DNA of 11,078 nt, taken from assembly GCA_937891475.1 (NCBI GenBank), contig CALATC010000168.1, positions 1-11,078 of the forward strand, read 5' to 3'. The number at the start of each line of letters is the position of its first letter. Position 1 is the first letter of the stretch. The DNA comes from an uncultured Granulicatella sp. (GTDB lineage Bacteria > Bacillota > Bacilli > Lactobacillales > Aerococcaceae). Shown in pieces: positions 5,922 to 11,078 of the stretch. The notes under the pieces are model-generated. The model was not told where the DNA came from, did no database searches, and saw nothing but the letters and a program-made list of their open reading frames with translations. The position numbers were made by a program, and so were the translations under genes.

Positions 5922-6530
5922 ATGGCAAATCATTATTATACAAAAAATCCAGAAAGCATTAGTCAACAAAAGCATTGGACATATCGCTTGAAAGGAAACA
6001 CTCTTTCTTTTACAAGTGATAATGGAGTTTTCTCAAAAAATACCGTTGATTTTGGTAGTGAATTATTAGTAGAATCTTATGATATTCCGGAGCAGTTTCA
6101 AAAAGCAAGTTTATTGGATATTGGATGTGGATATGGTACGATGGGACTTGCTTATGGAAAAGCTTATCCTGAATTATCCATCGAAATGATTGATGTCAAT
6201 GAACGAGCATTAGTTTTAGCACAAGAAAATGCAAAGAAAAATGGAATTCATAATGTGGATATACATGAAAGTAATTTGTATGATTCTGTAAAGAAATCCC
6301 AGTACGAAATTATTATTAGTAATCCACCGATTCGTGCTGGAAAAATAGTTGTTCATACTATTTTAGAAAAAGCTTATGATTATTTAGCAGAAAATGGTCA
6401 ATTAGTCATTGTGATTCAAAAAAAACAAGGAGCTCCAAGTGCTCAAAAGAAAATGGAAGAAGTATTTGGAAATTGTGAAAGAATTCAATGGGATAAAGGA
6501 TATTGGATTTTAGTAAGTACAAAAATGTAA
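5922..6530 (+). CDS. RsmC-like class I SAM-dependent methyltransferase (YbxB type)
   Basis: A 202-residue single-domain methyltransferase of the 'MTS' (methyltransferase small) family. The SAM-binding motif I is LLDIGCGYGTMG (residues 64-75), an acidic end of the second strand is IDVNERA (90-96), and the catalytic NPPIRAGK (134-141) is typical of RsmC/RlmG-like enzymes that methylate the exocyclic amine of guanine in rRNA. The protein lacks the duplicated N-terminal domain of E. coli RsmC and matches the short Gram-positive form (B. subtilis YbxB). The exact base modified is unknown. ATG 5922 follows AAGGAG (5911-5916) at five bases; an upstream in-frame extension from 5862 has no ribosome binding site and overlaps the promoter. 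The stop codon overlaps the sortase ribosome binding site, indicating co-transcription. Confidence 0.88.
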   Translation: MANHYYTKNPESISQQKHWTYRLKGNTLSFTSDNGVFSKNTVDFGSELLVESYDIPEQFQKASLLDIGCGYGTMGLAYGKAYPELSIEMIDVNERALVLAQENAKKNGIHNVDIHESNLYDSVKKSQYEIIISNPPIRAGKIVVHTILEKAYDYLAENGQLVIVIQKKQGAPSAQKKMEEVFGNCERIQWDKGYWILVSTKM

Positions 6531-6541
6531 AGGAGATTATT

Positions 6542-7285
6542 ATGACAAAAACAGAAAAGATGAATAAGCAAAAAAGAAAAAAAGGATTCAATTGGAGAAT
6601 ATGGGTTGCTGGACTATTATTTATTATTGCTGGAGTATTATTTGCTGCAGGACCAATTCGTTCGTATATGTTAGCACAATTCCAAGCAGAACATGCTGTA
6701 CAATTAAGTAAAGTAACGGCAGCTGAAGTAAAGGAAAATGAAACTCAAGAAGCAGAGTTTGATTTTTCAACAGTAGAAGCATTAGATTTACAAGCAGTTG
6801 TTAAAGCTAAAATGGATACTTCTAAATTTTTAACATTAGGAGCAATTGCTGTACCAAGTGTCAAATTAAATTTACCAATTTATAAAGGTATTTCAAATCC
6901 TGTATTATTAGCTGGAGCTGGAACTTTAAAACCAAATCAAAAAATGGGTGAAGGGAATTATGCGCTAGCGAGTCATCATTATTTTTCAGATGAACGTTTA
7001 TTATTCTCTCCATTAATTAAACTAAAAGTCGGGGATAAAATTTATTTAACAGACATGGAGTATGTTTATGAATATGAAACGACAAGTATTGATTTAGTGG
7101 AAGCTTATCAAGTAGAAGTGATTTATGATGTGCCTGGGAAAACTGAGATTACTTTAATCACATGTGATGATTTACAAGCTTCTCATCGTTATAGCTTTAA
7201 AGGAAAATTCATTTCAAAAACGTCAATTAGTGATGTAACTGAGGATGTAAAACAAGCTTTTAATATTGACTTTACAACATTATAG
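6542..7285 (+). CDS. srtA: Class A sortase
   Basis: A 247-residue membrane-anchored transpeptidase that attaches LPXTG proteins to the cell wall. A Lys/Arg-rich N-terminus is followed by one membrane segment (about 18-37), placing the catalytic domain outside the cell. The catalytic triad is visible: H145 in ALASHHYF, C208 in TLITC and R216 in SHRYSFKG. ASHH and TLITC are typical of streptococcal/enterococcal housekeeping SrtA. Class B, C and D features, such as the second C-terminal membrane segment of pilus sortases, are absent. ATG 6542 follows AAAGGAG that overlaps the methyltransferase stop; an in-frame extension from 6503 lies inside that gene. No substrate protein is encoded nearby, as expected for a housekeeping sortase. 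Confidence 0.93.
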   Translation: MTKTEKMNKQKRKKGFNWRIWVAGLLFIIAGVLFAAGPIRSYMLAQFQAEHAVQLSKVTAAEVKENETQEAEFDFSTVEALDLQAVVKAKMDTSKFLTLGAIAVPSVKLNLPIYKGISNPVLLAGAGTLKPNQKMGEGNYALASHHYFSDERLLFSPLIKLKVGDKIYLTDMEYVYEYETTSIDLVEAYQVEVIYDVPGKTEITLITCDDLQASHRYSFKGKFISKTSISDVTEDVKQAFNIDFTTL

Positions 7286-7301
7286 AGAGAAGGTAGAGTA
7301 A

Positions 7302-8288
7302 TTGGCGACGATTCAAGATATTGCAAAGAAAGCTGGTGTTACGAAAAGTACCGTATCAAGATATTTAAATGGCGGATCGATTAGTGTAGAAACAGCGCAA
7401 AAAATTGAAAAAGTAATAAAAGAAGAAAATTATACGCCAAGTCCATTTGCTCGAAGTTTAAAGGCAAAGTCAAGTTCCATGATTGGAGTAATTGTTCCAA
7501 GAATGGATTCATCAGCAACTGCTAAGACTTTAATGGGAATTGATGAAGTAGTTGAAGAATTAAACTATGATTTATTAATGAATAATGCTCGACAAGATAG
7601 CAAAAGGGAAATCAAAGCCATTGAAGAATTTGCTCGAAATAAAGTAGCTGGAATTATTTTAATTGCAACTGAAATAACTTCAGAACATATTAAAGTCATA
7701 AAAAAATGTCCTGTTCCAGTTGTGATTGTAGGACAAGAGCATGAAGAGATTCATAGTGTGGTTCATGATGACTATCAAGCAGGATTTGAGCTAGTTGAAG
7801 CTCTTGCGAAACAAGGTTTTCACGAAATGACCTATGTAGGTGTTTCTAATCGAGATCATGCTGTTGGGGTTGTTCGAAAAGAAGGAATTTTTGCTGGGGC
7901 AAAAGCAAATCATTTTGATAGGATTGAACAGCTTGAAGGTGATTTTTCTATTCAAAAAGCATTGACAATTGGATTAGAATTGTTTCAAAAAACGAAGCGT
8001 TCCTTAGTAATTGCTGCAACTGATAATATTGCAGTGGCTCTTATGAAAGCTGCTCAACAATGTGGTAGAAAAATACCTGAAGAAGTTGCGATTGCTGGGT
8101 TTGGTGGATATGAAATTGGTCAATTTATGAATCCAACATTAACAACCGTAGAAATTCAGTTTAATGAGGCTGGAAGAGTGTCTATGCAACTTTTAGATAA
8201 ATTAATTCGTAAAGTTCCGTGTGAGATGAAAACGATCATTCCAGTTCATGTAAAACTTGGAGAAAGTACAAAAAAAGCTAGTAATTAG
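7302..8288 (+). CDS. LacI/GalR-family transcriptional regulator, effector unknown
   Basis: A full-length 328-residue LacI-family repressor. The N-terminal helix-turn-helix is TIQDIAKKAGVTKSTVSRYL (about 3-22), followed by the hinge YTPSPFARSLKAKSS and a two-lobed periplasmic-binding-like domain (about 60-320) starting IGVIVPRMDSS. The start is TTG 7302, with GAGAAGG (7287-7293) eight bases upstream; MATIQDIAKKAG is the normal family N-terminus, so the rare start is well supported. It begins 16 nt after the sortase stop and probably shares its transcript. No sugar transporter or hydrolase gene is next to it, so the ligand and targets cannot be read from context. Its last residues, KKASN, are encoded within the terminator palindrome. 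Confidence 0.9.
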   Translation: MATIQDIAKKAGVTKSTVSRYLNGGSISVETAQKIEKVIKEENYTPSPFARSLKAKSSSMIGVIVPRMDSSATAKTLMGIDEVVEELNYDLLMNNARQDSKREIKAIEEFARNKVAGIILIATEITSEHIKVIKKCPVPVVIVGQEHEEIHSVVHDDYQAGFELVEALAKQGFHEMTYVGVSNRDHAVGVVRKEGIFAGAKANHFDRIEQLEGDFSIQKALTIGLELFQKTKRSLVIAATDNIAVALMKAAQQCGRKIPEEVAIAGFGGYEIGQFMNPTLTTVEIQFNEAGRVSMQLLDKLIRKVPCEMKTIIPVHVKLGESTKKASN

Positions 8289-8312
8289 GAAATCCTAATT
8301 GCTAGCTTTTTT
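8271..8312. terminator. Bidirectional terminator shared by two convergent genes and overlapping both coding ends
   Basis: A 20-bp palindrome (8271-8290 with 8293-8312) has one T/G mismatch that still pairs as U-G in RNA. It begins with six A residues and ends with six T residues, so it works in both directions. Both stop codons (8286-8288 plus strand, 8295-8297 minus strand) lie inside it, leaving only six bases between the two genes. Hence both proteins end in KKASN. Confidence 0.92.
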
Positions 8313-9173
8313 ATATGGTTCAACATGAATATCGATAAAATTAATTCCGAAGTGTTCAGAGAGTTCCATTTCGATTTCTTCTGTTACTTCATGACTTCTC
8401 CAAACAGTTAGATTTGGATCCATACAGACGGTTAAATCTAAATAAATATTAGAACCATAACGACGAGCTTTCAATTCTTCGATACTTTTCACTTCTGGAT
8501 GGGAAAGTATTAGGGGTTTATATTCTTTCATTTCTTCTGGTTCAAATCCATCGGTTAATTGAAAAGTGCTTTCGCTGAAAACATCATAAGCAGTTTTTAA
8601 AATCATCATTCCAACAATAAAAGCCATTACTCCATCTAACCATGAGATTCCTAAACTTGCTGCAAAAATGGCAATGGAAGTAGAAATACTTGTCAAGGCA
8701 TCACTGTAATTATCCTTTGCTGCTGCTTTTAAACCGATGGAATTTATTTTTTTAGCCAGTGAATGGTTAAAACGATAAACTCCATACATAATGATACCAG
8801 AAATAAATCCTACCAAAGCTGTAATGAGGGATGGAAGTTCTGGATTTGGATTCATGATTGTATGCCAAGCGTTTCTAATAACTTCTATACCGATAATACA
8901 CATAATAAAAGATGTAATAAGACTTGCAAGAGTTTCAAATTTCCAATGACCATAAGGGTGATTTTTATCTGCAGGTTTTTGAGAAATTTTTAAACCAGCA
9001 AATACTAGAACTGAAGATAAAACATCCGTTAAGTTATTTAATCCGTCTGAAAATAAGGCTTGAGAAAAAAATAATTTTCCAAATAATAATTTGCTGCTTG
9101 AAAGAATGATGTAAGTGATAATACTTAGAATTGCCCCTTTTTCAGCTTGTTTTAAACGTTGAGTAGCATTCAT
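8295..9173 (-). CDS. Cation diffusion facilitator exporter, probably Mn2+ (MntE-like)
   Basis: A 292-residue CDF-family antiporter with six hydrophobic segments (about 13-170, including 180-197) and a C-terminal cytoplasmic ferredoxin-like metal-sensing domain (about 205-285). The membrane metal site aligns with E. coli YiiP D45/D49/H153/D157 as N46/D50 (NNLTD) and D154/D158 (DNYSD). This N-D-D-D set is the one known from S. pneumoniae MntE and differs from the D-D-H-D zinc site, so Mn2+ export is predicted. The family is certain, the metal is inferred. Other recognisable parts are HPYGHWKFETLAS (72-84) and FIDIHVEP near the end. The ribosome binding site GAGGGA lies just upstream on the minus strand (9179-9184). 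The gene is divergent from flavodoxin. I see no convincing promoter or metal-regulator box in the 195-base gap on this strand. Confidence 0.9.
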   Translation of the reverse strand: MNATQRLKQAEKGAILSIITYIILSSSKLLFGKLFFSQALFSDGLNNLTDVLSSVLVFAGLKISQKPADKNHPYGHWKFETLASLITSFIMCIIGIEVIRNAWHTIMNPNPELPSLITALVGFISGIIMYGVYRFNHSLAKKINSIGLKAAAKDNYSDALTSISTSIAIFAASLGISWLDGVMAFIVGMMILKTAYDVFSESTFQLTDGFEPEEMKEYKPLILSHPEVKSIEELKARRYGSNIYLDLTVCMDPNLTVWRSHEVTEEIEMELSEHFGINFIDIHVEPYKKASN

Positions 9174-9327
9174 TTGATTCCCTCAATTCTGTAAAAGTTA
9201 TTATAAGAGTATATCAGATATATATAAAAATAAAAAGGAAAAGGTCTTTTAATCTTTTTAGAATGAAAAATATTGTGAAAATGAAATAAGAAATCCTCTG
9301 TTTTGACTATCTCTATTGGCATTCTTT

Positions 9328-9336
9328 TGGTATAAT
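9328..9336 (+). promoter_or_regulatory. Extended -10 promoter of flavodoxin
   Basis: TGGTATAAT is a perfect extended -10 element (TG at 9328-9329, TATAAT at 9331-9336). The best -35-like sequence, TTGACT at 9303-9308, is 22 nt away and too far, so the TG extension probably compensates. Transcription would start near 9343, about 26 nt before the ATG. Confidence 0.75.
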
Positions 9337-9368
9337 AAAATCAATTGAAACGAAAGAGAGTGAAGTAA

Positions 9369-9815
9369 ATGGCAACAGCATTAATTGTATATGCTAGTTT
9401 AACAGGAAACACAGAAGAAATCGCAGATATTTTAGCAGAATCATTAGAAGAACAAGGAGTAGAAGTAGATATTAAAGAATGTACTTCAGCAACAGCAGAT
9501 GAATTTCATGACTATGATATTTGTGTAGTCGCAACTTACACTTATGGTACAGATGGTGATTTACCAGATGAAATCGTTGATTTTTATGAAGAATTAGAAG
9601 AAGAAGATTTATCAGGAAAAATTTATGGAGCATTAGGTTCTGGAGATACATTCTATGATAAATTCTGTCAATCAGTATTAGATTTTGATGAACAATTTGC
9701 TAAGACTGGTGCAACAAAAGGTGCAGAAAATGTATTAGTAGATTTAAATGCAGAAGAAGAAGATGTGAAAAATATCGAAGCTTTTGCAAAAAGTTTAGTA
9801 GAAAAATTAGGATAG
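9369..9815 (+). CDS. Short-chain flavodoxin
   Basis: A 148-residue, very acidic FMN-binding electron carrier. The phosphate loop SLTGNTEE (10-17) follows strand ALIVYA, the 50s isoalloxazine loop is TYTYGTDGDLPDE (56-68), and the 90s loop is GSGDTFYDKFC (90-100). The length matches short-chain flavodoxins, without the extra loop of the long-chain form. It donates low-potential electrons to partner enzymes in the cytoplasm and can replace ferredoxin when iron is scarce; the partner is not encoded here. The ATG at 9369 is preceded by AGAGAG. It has its own extended -10 promoter and a terminator eight bases after its stop. The codon use (TTA, GAA, GCA) resembles highly expressed genes nearby. 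Confidence 0.95.
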   Translation: MATALIVYASLTGNTEEIADILAESLEEQGVEVDIKECTSATADEFHDYDICVVATYTYGTDGDLPDEIVDFYEELEEEDLSGKIYGALGSGDTFYDKFCQSVLDFDEQFAKTGATKGAENVLVDLNAEEEDVKNIEAFAKSLVEKLG

Positions 9816-9823
9816 AAGAGAAG

Positions 9824-9853
9824 GTAACAGTTTGAAAAAGAACTGTTACTTTT
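9824..9853 (+). terminator. Intrinsic terminator after flavodoxin
   Basis: A 9-bp stem (GTAACAGTT 9824-9832 with AACTGTTAC 9841-9849) has an 8-nt loop and a TTTT run. The T stretch is short and interrupted (TTTTATTTA), so termination may be incomplete. Readthrough would be the simplest way to express the next two genes, for which I see no promoter. Confidence 0.8.
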
Positions 9854-9869
9854 ATTTATGGAGAAAAAG

Positions 9870-10100
9870 ATGTATCAAACAATTGAAGGGATTGCGGAAT
9901 ATTTAGAAGTAGATATTGCGTATGTATTATATTTAATTCGTGAAAAACAAATTTCTACGATTACAGTCGATGATGAAGTCCTCATTAATCGATCTCAATT
10001 TGACTTTTTTATAAAGCAACGGCAAAAAATGATTGAAGAATATCAAAAATACTTAGATGAACCGATTCCTGAAGATATTGATATTAAGGATGAGGATTAA
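9870..10100 (+). CDS. Excisionase-like helix-turn-helix protein, unknown role
   Basis: A 76-residue small protein whose first 50 residues follow the excisionase/MerR-like winged-helix pattern: YQTIEGIAEYLEVDIAYVL (helix-turn-helix), LIREKQISTITVDDEVL (wing) and INRSQFDFFI (closing helix). An acidic tail EPIPEDIDIKDED follows. Such domains occur in phage and transposon Xis proteins but also in chromosomal genes of unknown role; no integrase is present here. ATG 9870 is preferred over ATG 9858 because GGAG (9860-9863) lies at the right distance for 9870 and the first ATG sits at the end of the terminator T tract. The next gene follows after 12 nt. A decayed partial copy lies at 10849-10940. Confidence 0.7.
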   Translation: MYQTIEGIAEYLEVDIAYVLYLIREKQISTITVDDEVLINRSQFDFFIKQRQKMIEEYQKYLDEPIPEDIDIKDED

Positions 10101-10112
10101 ACGAGGTGGTGT

Positions 10113-10844
10113 ATGAAAGGGAAAAAAGTTTCGAACTATGAATTGTTTTTTGATTTAGTGTTTGTACTTGCAACAAGTGGGGTTGTTGGGATTTTACATT
10201 CCACTCCAGAGCATATCGTAAGTTTTGAAAGGATTTTAAGCTTTGTCGTTTCTACTTTATCTATTTGGTATGTTTGTCTATTTGAAAACTCCAAGACGGT
10301 GAAACCGTCTTGGAGTTTTCCACATTTAGTGGAACGAATGCAATTAATTACGATTTTAACAGTGGGAGAACTAGTTATTGCTATTATTAAAACAGAACAT
10401 TTCCTTTTGTTAATTCTTACATTTGTAATGGTTGGATTTTTATTCGTTTCTTATGTTTATCAAACGGCTATTCGAATGAATCATCATCAAGAAGTTGCAG
10501 CAGCACCGTTAGTGTATTTACATATTGCTATTTTAATTGCTATCAACATTATAACGGATGGAGTTGAGATGTATTATGAGGGGCAGTTATTAAATATAGG
10601 AGTCTCAATGATTCTAATTGGAATTACGGTTTTTTATTTATGGTTATATGGAACAACGCGGTATAACAAAGATGAAGTACAATTAACAAAGGAAATTGTA
10701 AAAGCCTATATACTGGTGTATTTGATTTGTACAACACTAGCAATCATCTTTAACAGAAATACAGAAATTTTTTATTTAGCATTGGCGATACAATCTGTTT
10801 TAATGGTTTATATTTCTGTAGATTATAGAAGAGAAGAAGACTAA
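10113..10844 (+). CDS. Shortened LtrA-family (low temperature requirement A) membrane protein
   Basis: A 243-residue hydrophobic protein with about eight membrane segments. Two LtrA-family landmarks are clear: the N-terminal YELFFDLVFVLA (9-20) and HLVERMQLITILTVGE (71-86), equivalent to the family's HLxERFGLFxIIxLGE. Family members are usually about 350-400 residues with roughly 150 residues between these landmarks. Here there are only about 50, and a perfect 16-bp inverted repeat encodes residues 58-69 between them. This suggests an internal in-frame deletion, so function is doubtful. The frame is nevertheless open throughout. The ribosome binding site GAGGTGG lies just before ATG 10113. 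LtrA was named from a cold-sensitive Listeria mutant; its biochemical function is unknown. Confidence 0.75.
   Translation: MKGKKVSNYELFFDLVFVLATSGVVGILHSTPEHIVSFERILSFVVSTLSIWYVCLFENSKTVKPSWSFPHLVERMQLITILTVGELVIAIIKTEHFLLLILTFVMVGFLFVSYVYQTAIRMNHHQEVAAAPLVYLHIAILIAINIITDGVEMYYEGQLLNIGVSMILIGITVFYLWLYGTTRYNKDEVQLTKEIVKAYILVYLICTTLAIIFNRNTEIFYLALAIQSVLMVYISVDYRREED
10284..10320. repeat. Perfect 16-bp inverted repeat inside the LtrA-like gene
   Basis: GAAAACTCCAAGACGG (10284-10299) and its exact complement (10305-10320) surround the loop TGAAA. There is no T run on either side, so it does not look like a terminator where it stands. It is in frame and encodes ENSKTVKPSWSF. Exact 16-bp palindromes are unusual in coding sequence and suggest an insertion, excision scar or deletion end point. 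Confidence 0.9.
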
Positions 10845-11059
10845 AAAGATGTATCAGACAATTGAATGGATTGTGTAAGTGTTATATTTAATTCGCAAAG
10901 AAAATTTCTACGATTACAGTGGATGATGAAGTCCTCATTATGAAGTGACCCTAAAAAGTCTAACTTTTTGGGGTCACTTTGCTTTAAATTACACTTTTTT
11001 CTTAAACATTTGATACAAGTAGGTATTTCTTGTGAGTAATTTTCATCAAAAAATTTCAT
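10841..11059 (-). CDS. Hypothetical minus-strand ORF, probably artificial beyond its first ~28 codons
   Basis: A 72-codon frame begins at ATG 11059 with a good ribosome binding site (AGGGAG, seven bases upstream). The first about 28 residues, MKFFDENYSQEIPTCIKC and following, contain a C-x2-C plus a third Cys and look protein-like. The frame then crosses the hairpin at 10943-10979 and the antisense of a pseudogene, and ends against the LtrA-like gene. I therefore think it is the 5' end of an unrecognised gene cut by a rearrangement. I do not recognise the family. Confidence 0.25.
   Translation of the reverse strand: MKFFDENYSQEIPTCIKCLRKKCNLKQSDPKKLDFLGSLHNEDFIIHCNRRNFLCELNITLTQSIQLSDTSF
10849..10940 (+). 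pseudogene. Decayed partial copy of the excisionase-like gene
   Basis: The sequence aligns to 9870-9987 from ATGTATCA to GATGAAGTCCTCATTA, mostly identical at both ends. The copy lacks 24 bases between two ATTGCG repeats of the parent (9891 and 9915), has a further 2-base loss that shifts the frame, and has an in-frame TAA after nine codons. It stops abruptly at 10940, where the hairpin element begins. It starts five bases after the LtrA-like stop, so the LtrA-like gene is flanked by a direct duplication. Confidence 0.88.
10943..10979. repeat. 17-bp hairpin with IS3-like tips, possible insertion-sequence remnant or terminator
   Basis: AAGTGACCCTAAAAAGT (10943-10959) pairs over all 17 positions (one as G-T) with 10963-10979, leaving a 3-nt loop CTA. 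The core runs 5'-TGACCC to GGGTCA-3', and GTCTAACTTTTTGGGGTCA resembles terminal inverted repeats of IS3-family elements in Lactobacillales. No transposase is visible. It abuts the truncated end of the pseudogene. The plus strand then has no long T run, so a simple terminator is less convincing. The remainder to 11078 holds only the possible minus-strand ORF start. Confidence 0.6.
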
Positions 11060-11078
11060 AGAGTAGCTCCCTAGAATC

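Noticed and set aside
8763..9109. Two short plus-strand frames opposite the cation exporter
   Set aside because: They are shadows of the minus-strand gene, without domain signal or ribosome binding site.
9303..9336. TTGACT plus TATAAT as a standard -35/-10 pair for flavodoxin
   Set aside because: The spacing is 22 nt, too long for a normal promoter; the TG-extended -10 alone is the better explanation.
1..11078. CRISPR array, tRNA or rRNA genes, prophage integrase
   Set aside because: No regularly spaced repeats with unique spacers, no cloverleaf-like or rRNA-like sequence, and no integrase or transposase frame were seen on either strand.

Overview
The window is low-GC, Leu-TTA-rich DNA with strong AGGAGG-type ribosome binding sites. 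The gene content (YhaM, a class A sortase, an RclA/Har-type flavin reductase with an Rrf2 regulator, an MntE-like exporter) points to a Firmicute of the order Lactobacillales. A Carnobacteriaceae member such as an oral Granulicatella fits best, but that placement is inference from protein style, not from a marker gene. The first ~870 bases look different (more ATA, CTT and CTA codons, Clostridia/Lachnospiraceae-like YitT protein) and probably come from another genome.

Layout. (1) 1-880: a terminator-like hairpin and a YitT-family membrane protein gene that loses its 3' end and runs in frame into (2) the 3' half of a YhaN-like ATPase (to 2432), followed by the exonuclease gene yhaM and a terminator. 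(3) 3450-5630: a likely operon of a hypothiocyanous-acid-reductase-like flavoprotein, an Rrf2 redox regulator and a small GNAT acetyltransferase. It has a near-consensus promoter and a palindrome over the start site. (4) 5643-5820: no convincing protein gene. Instead there are four 11-bp-phased TTCACA-like repeats, a -10 box, a compact two-part helix displaying two CTCCCA motifs, and a strong terminator. I read this as an undescribed small RNA under a PhoP-type response regulator. (5) 5865-8288: an RsmC-like methyltransferase, class A sortase and LacI-family regulator in one run, converging through a shared 20-bp palindromic terminator on (6) an MntE-like cation exporter on the minus strand (8295-9173). 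(7) 9328-10844: flavodoxin with an extended -10 promoter, an excisionase-like small DNA-binding protein, and a shortened LtrA-family membrane protein whose coding sequence contains a perfect 16-bp inverted repeat. (8) 10849-11078: a decayed partial copy of the excisionase-like gene, a 17-bp hairpin resembling IS3-family tips, and an unexplained minus-strand ORF start.

How the genes fit together. The reductase-regulator-acetyltransferase operon looks like a defence against peroxidase-derived oxidants such as hypothiocyanite. The cation exporter (predicted Mn2+) and flavodoxin also fit metal and redox homeostasis. The methyltransferase-sortase-LacI run is probably co-transcribed, with no obvious shared function. 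The most novel element is the candidate small RNA at about 5703-5819. The left-end fusion and the rearranged right end should be treated with caution, the left one as a possible assembly chimera.
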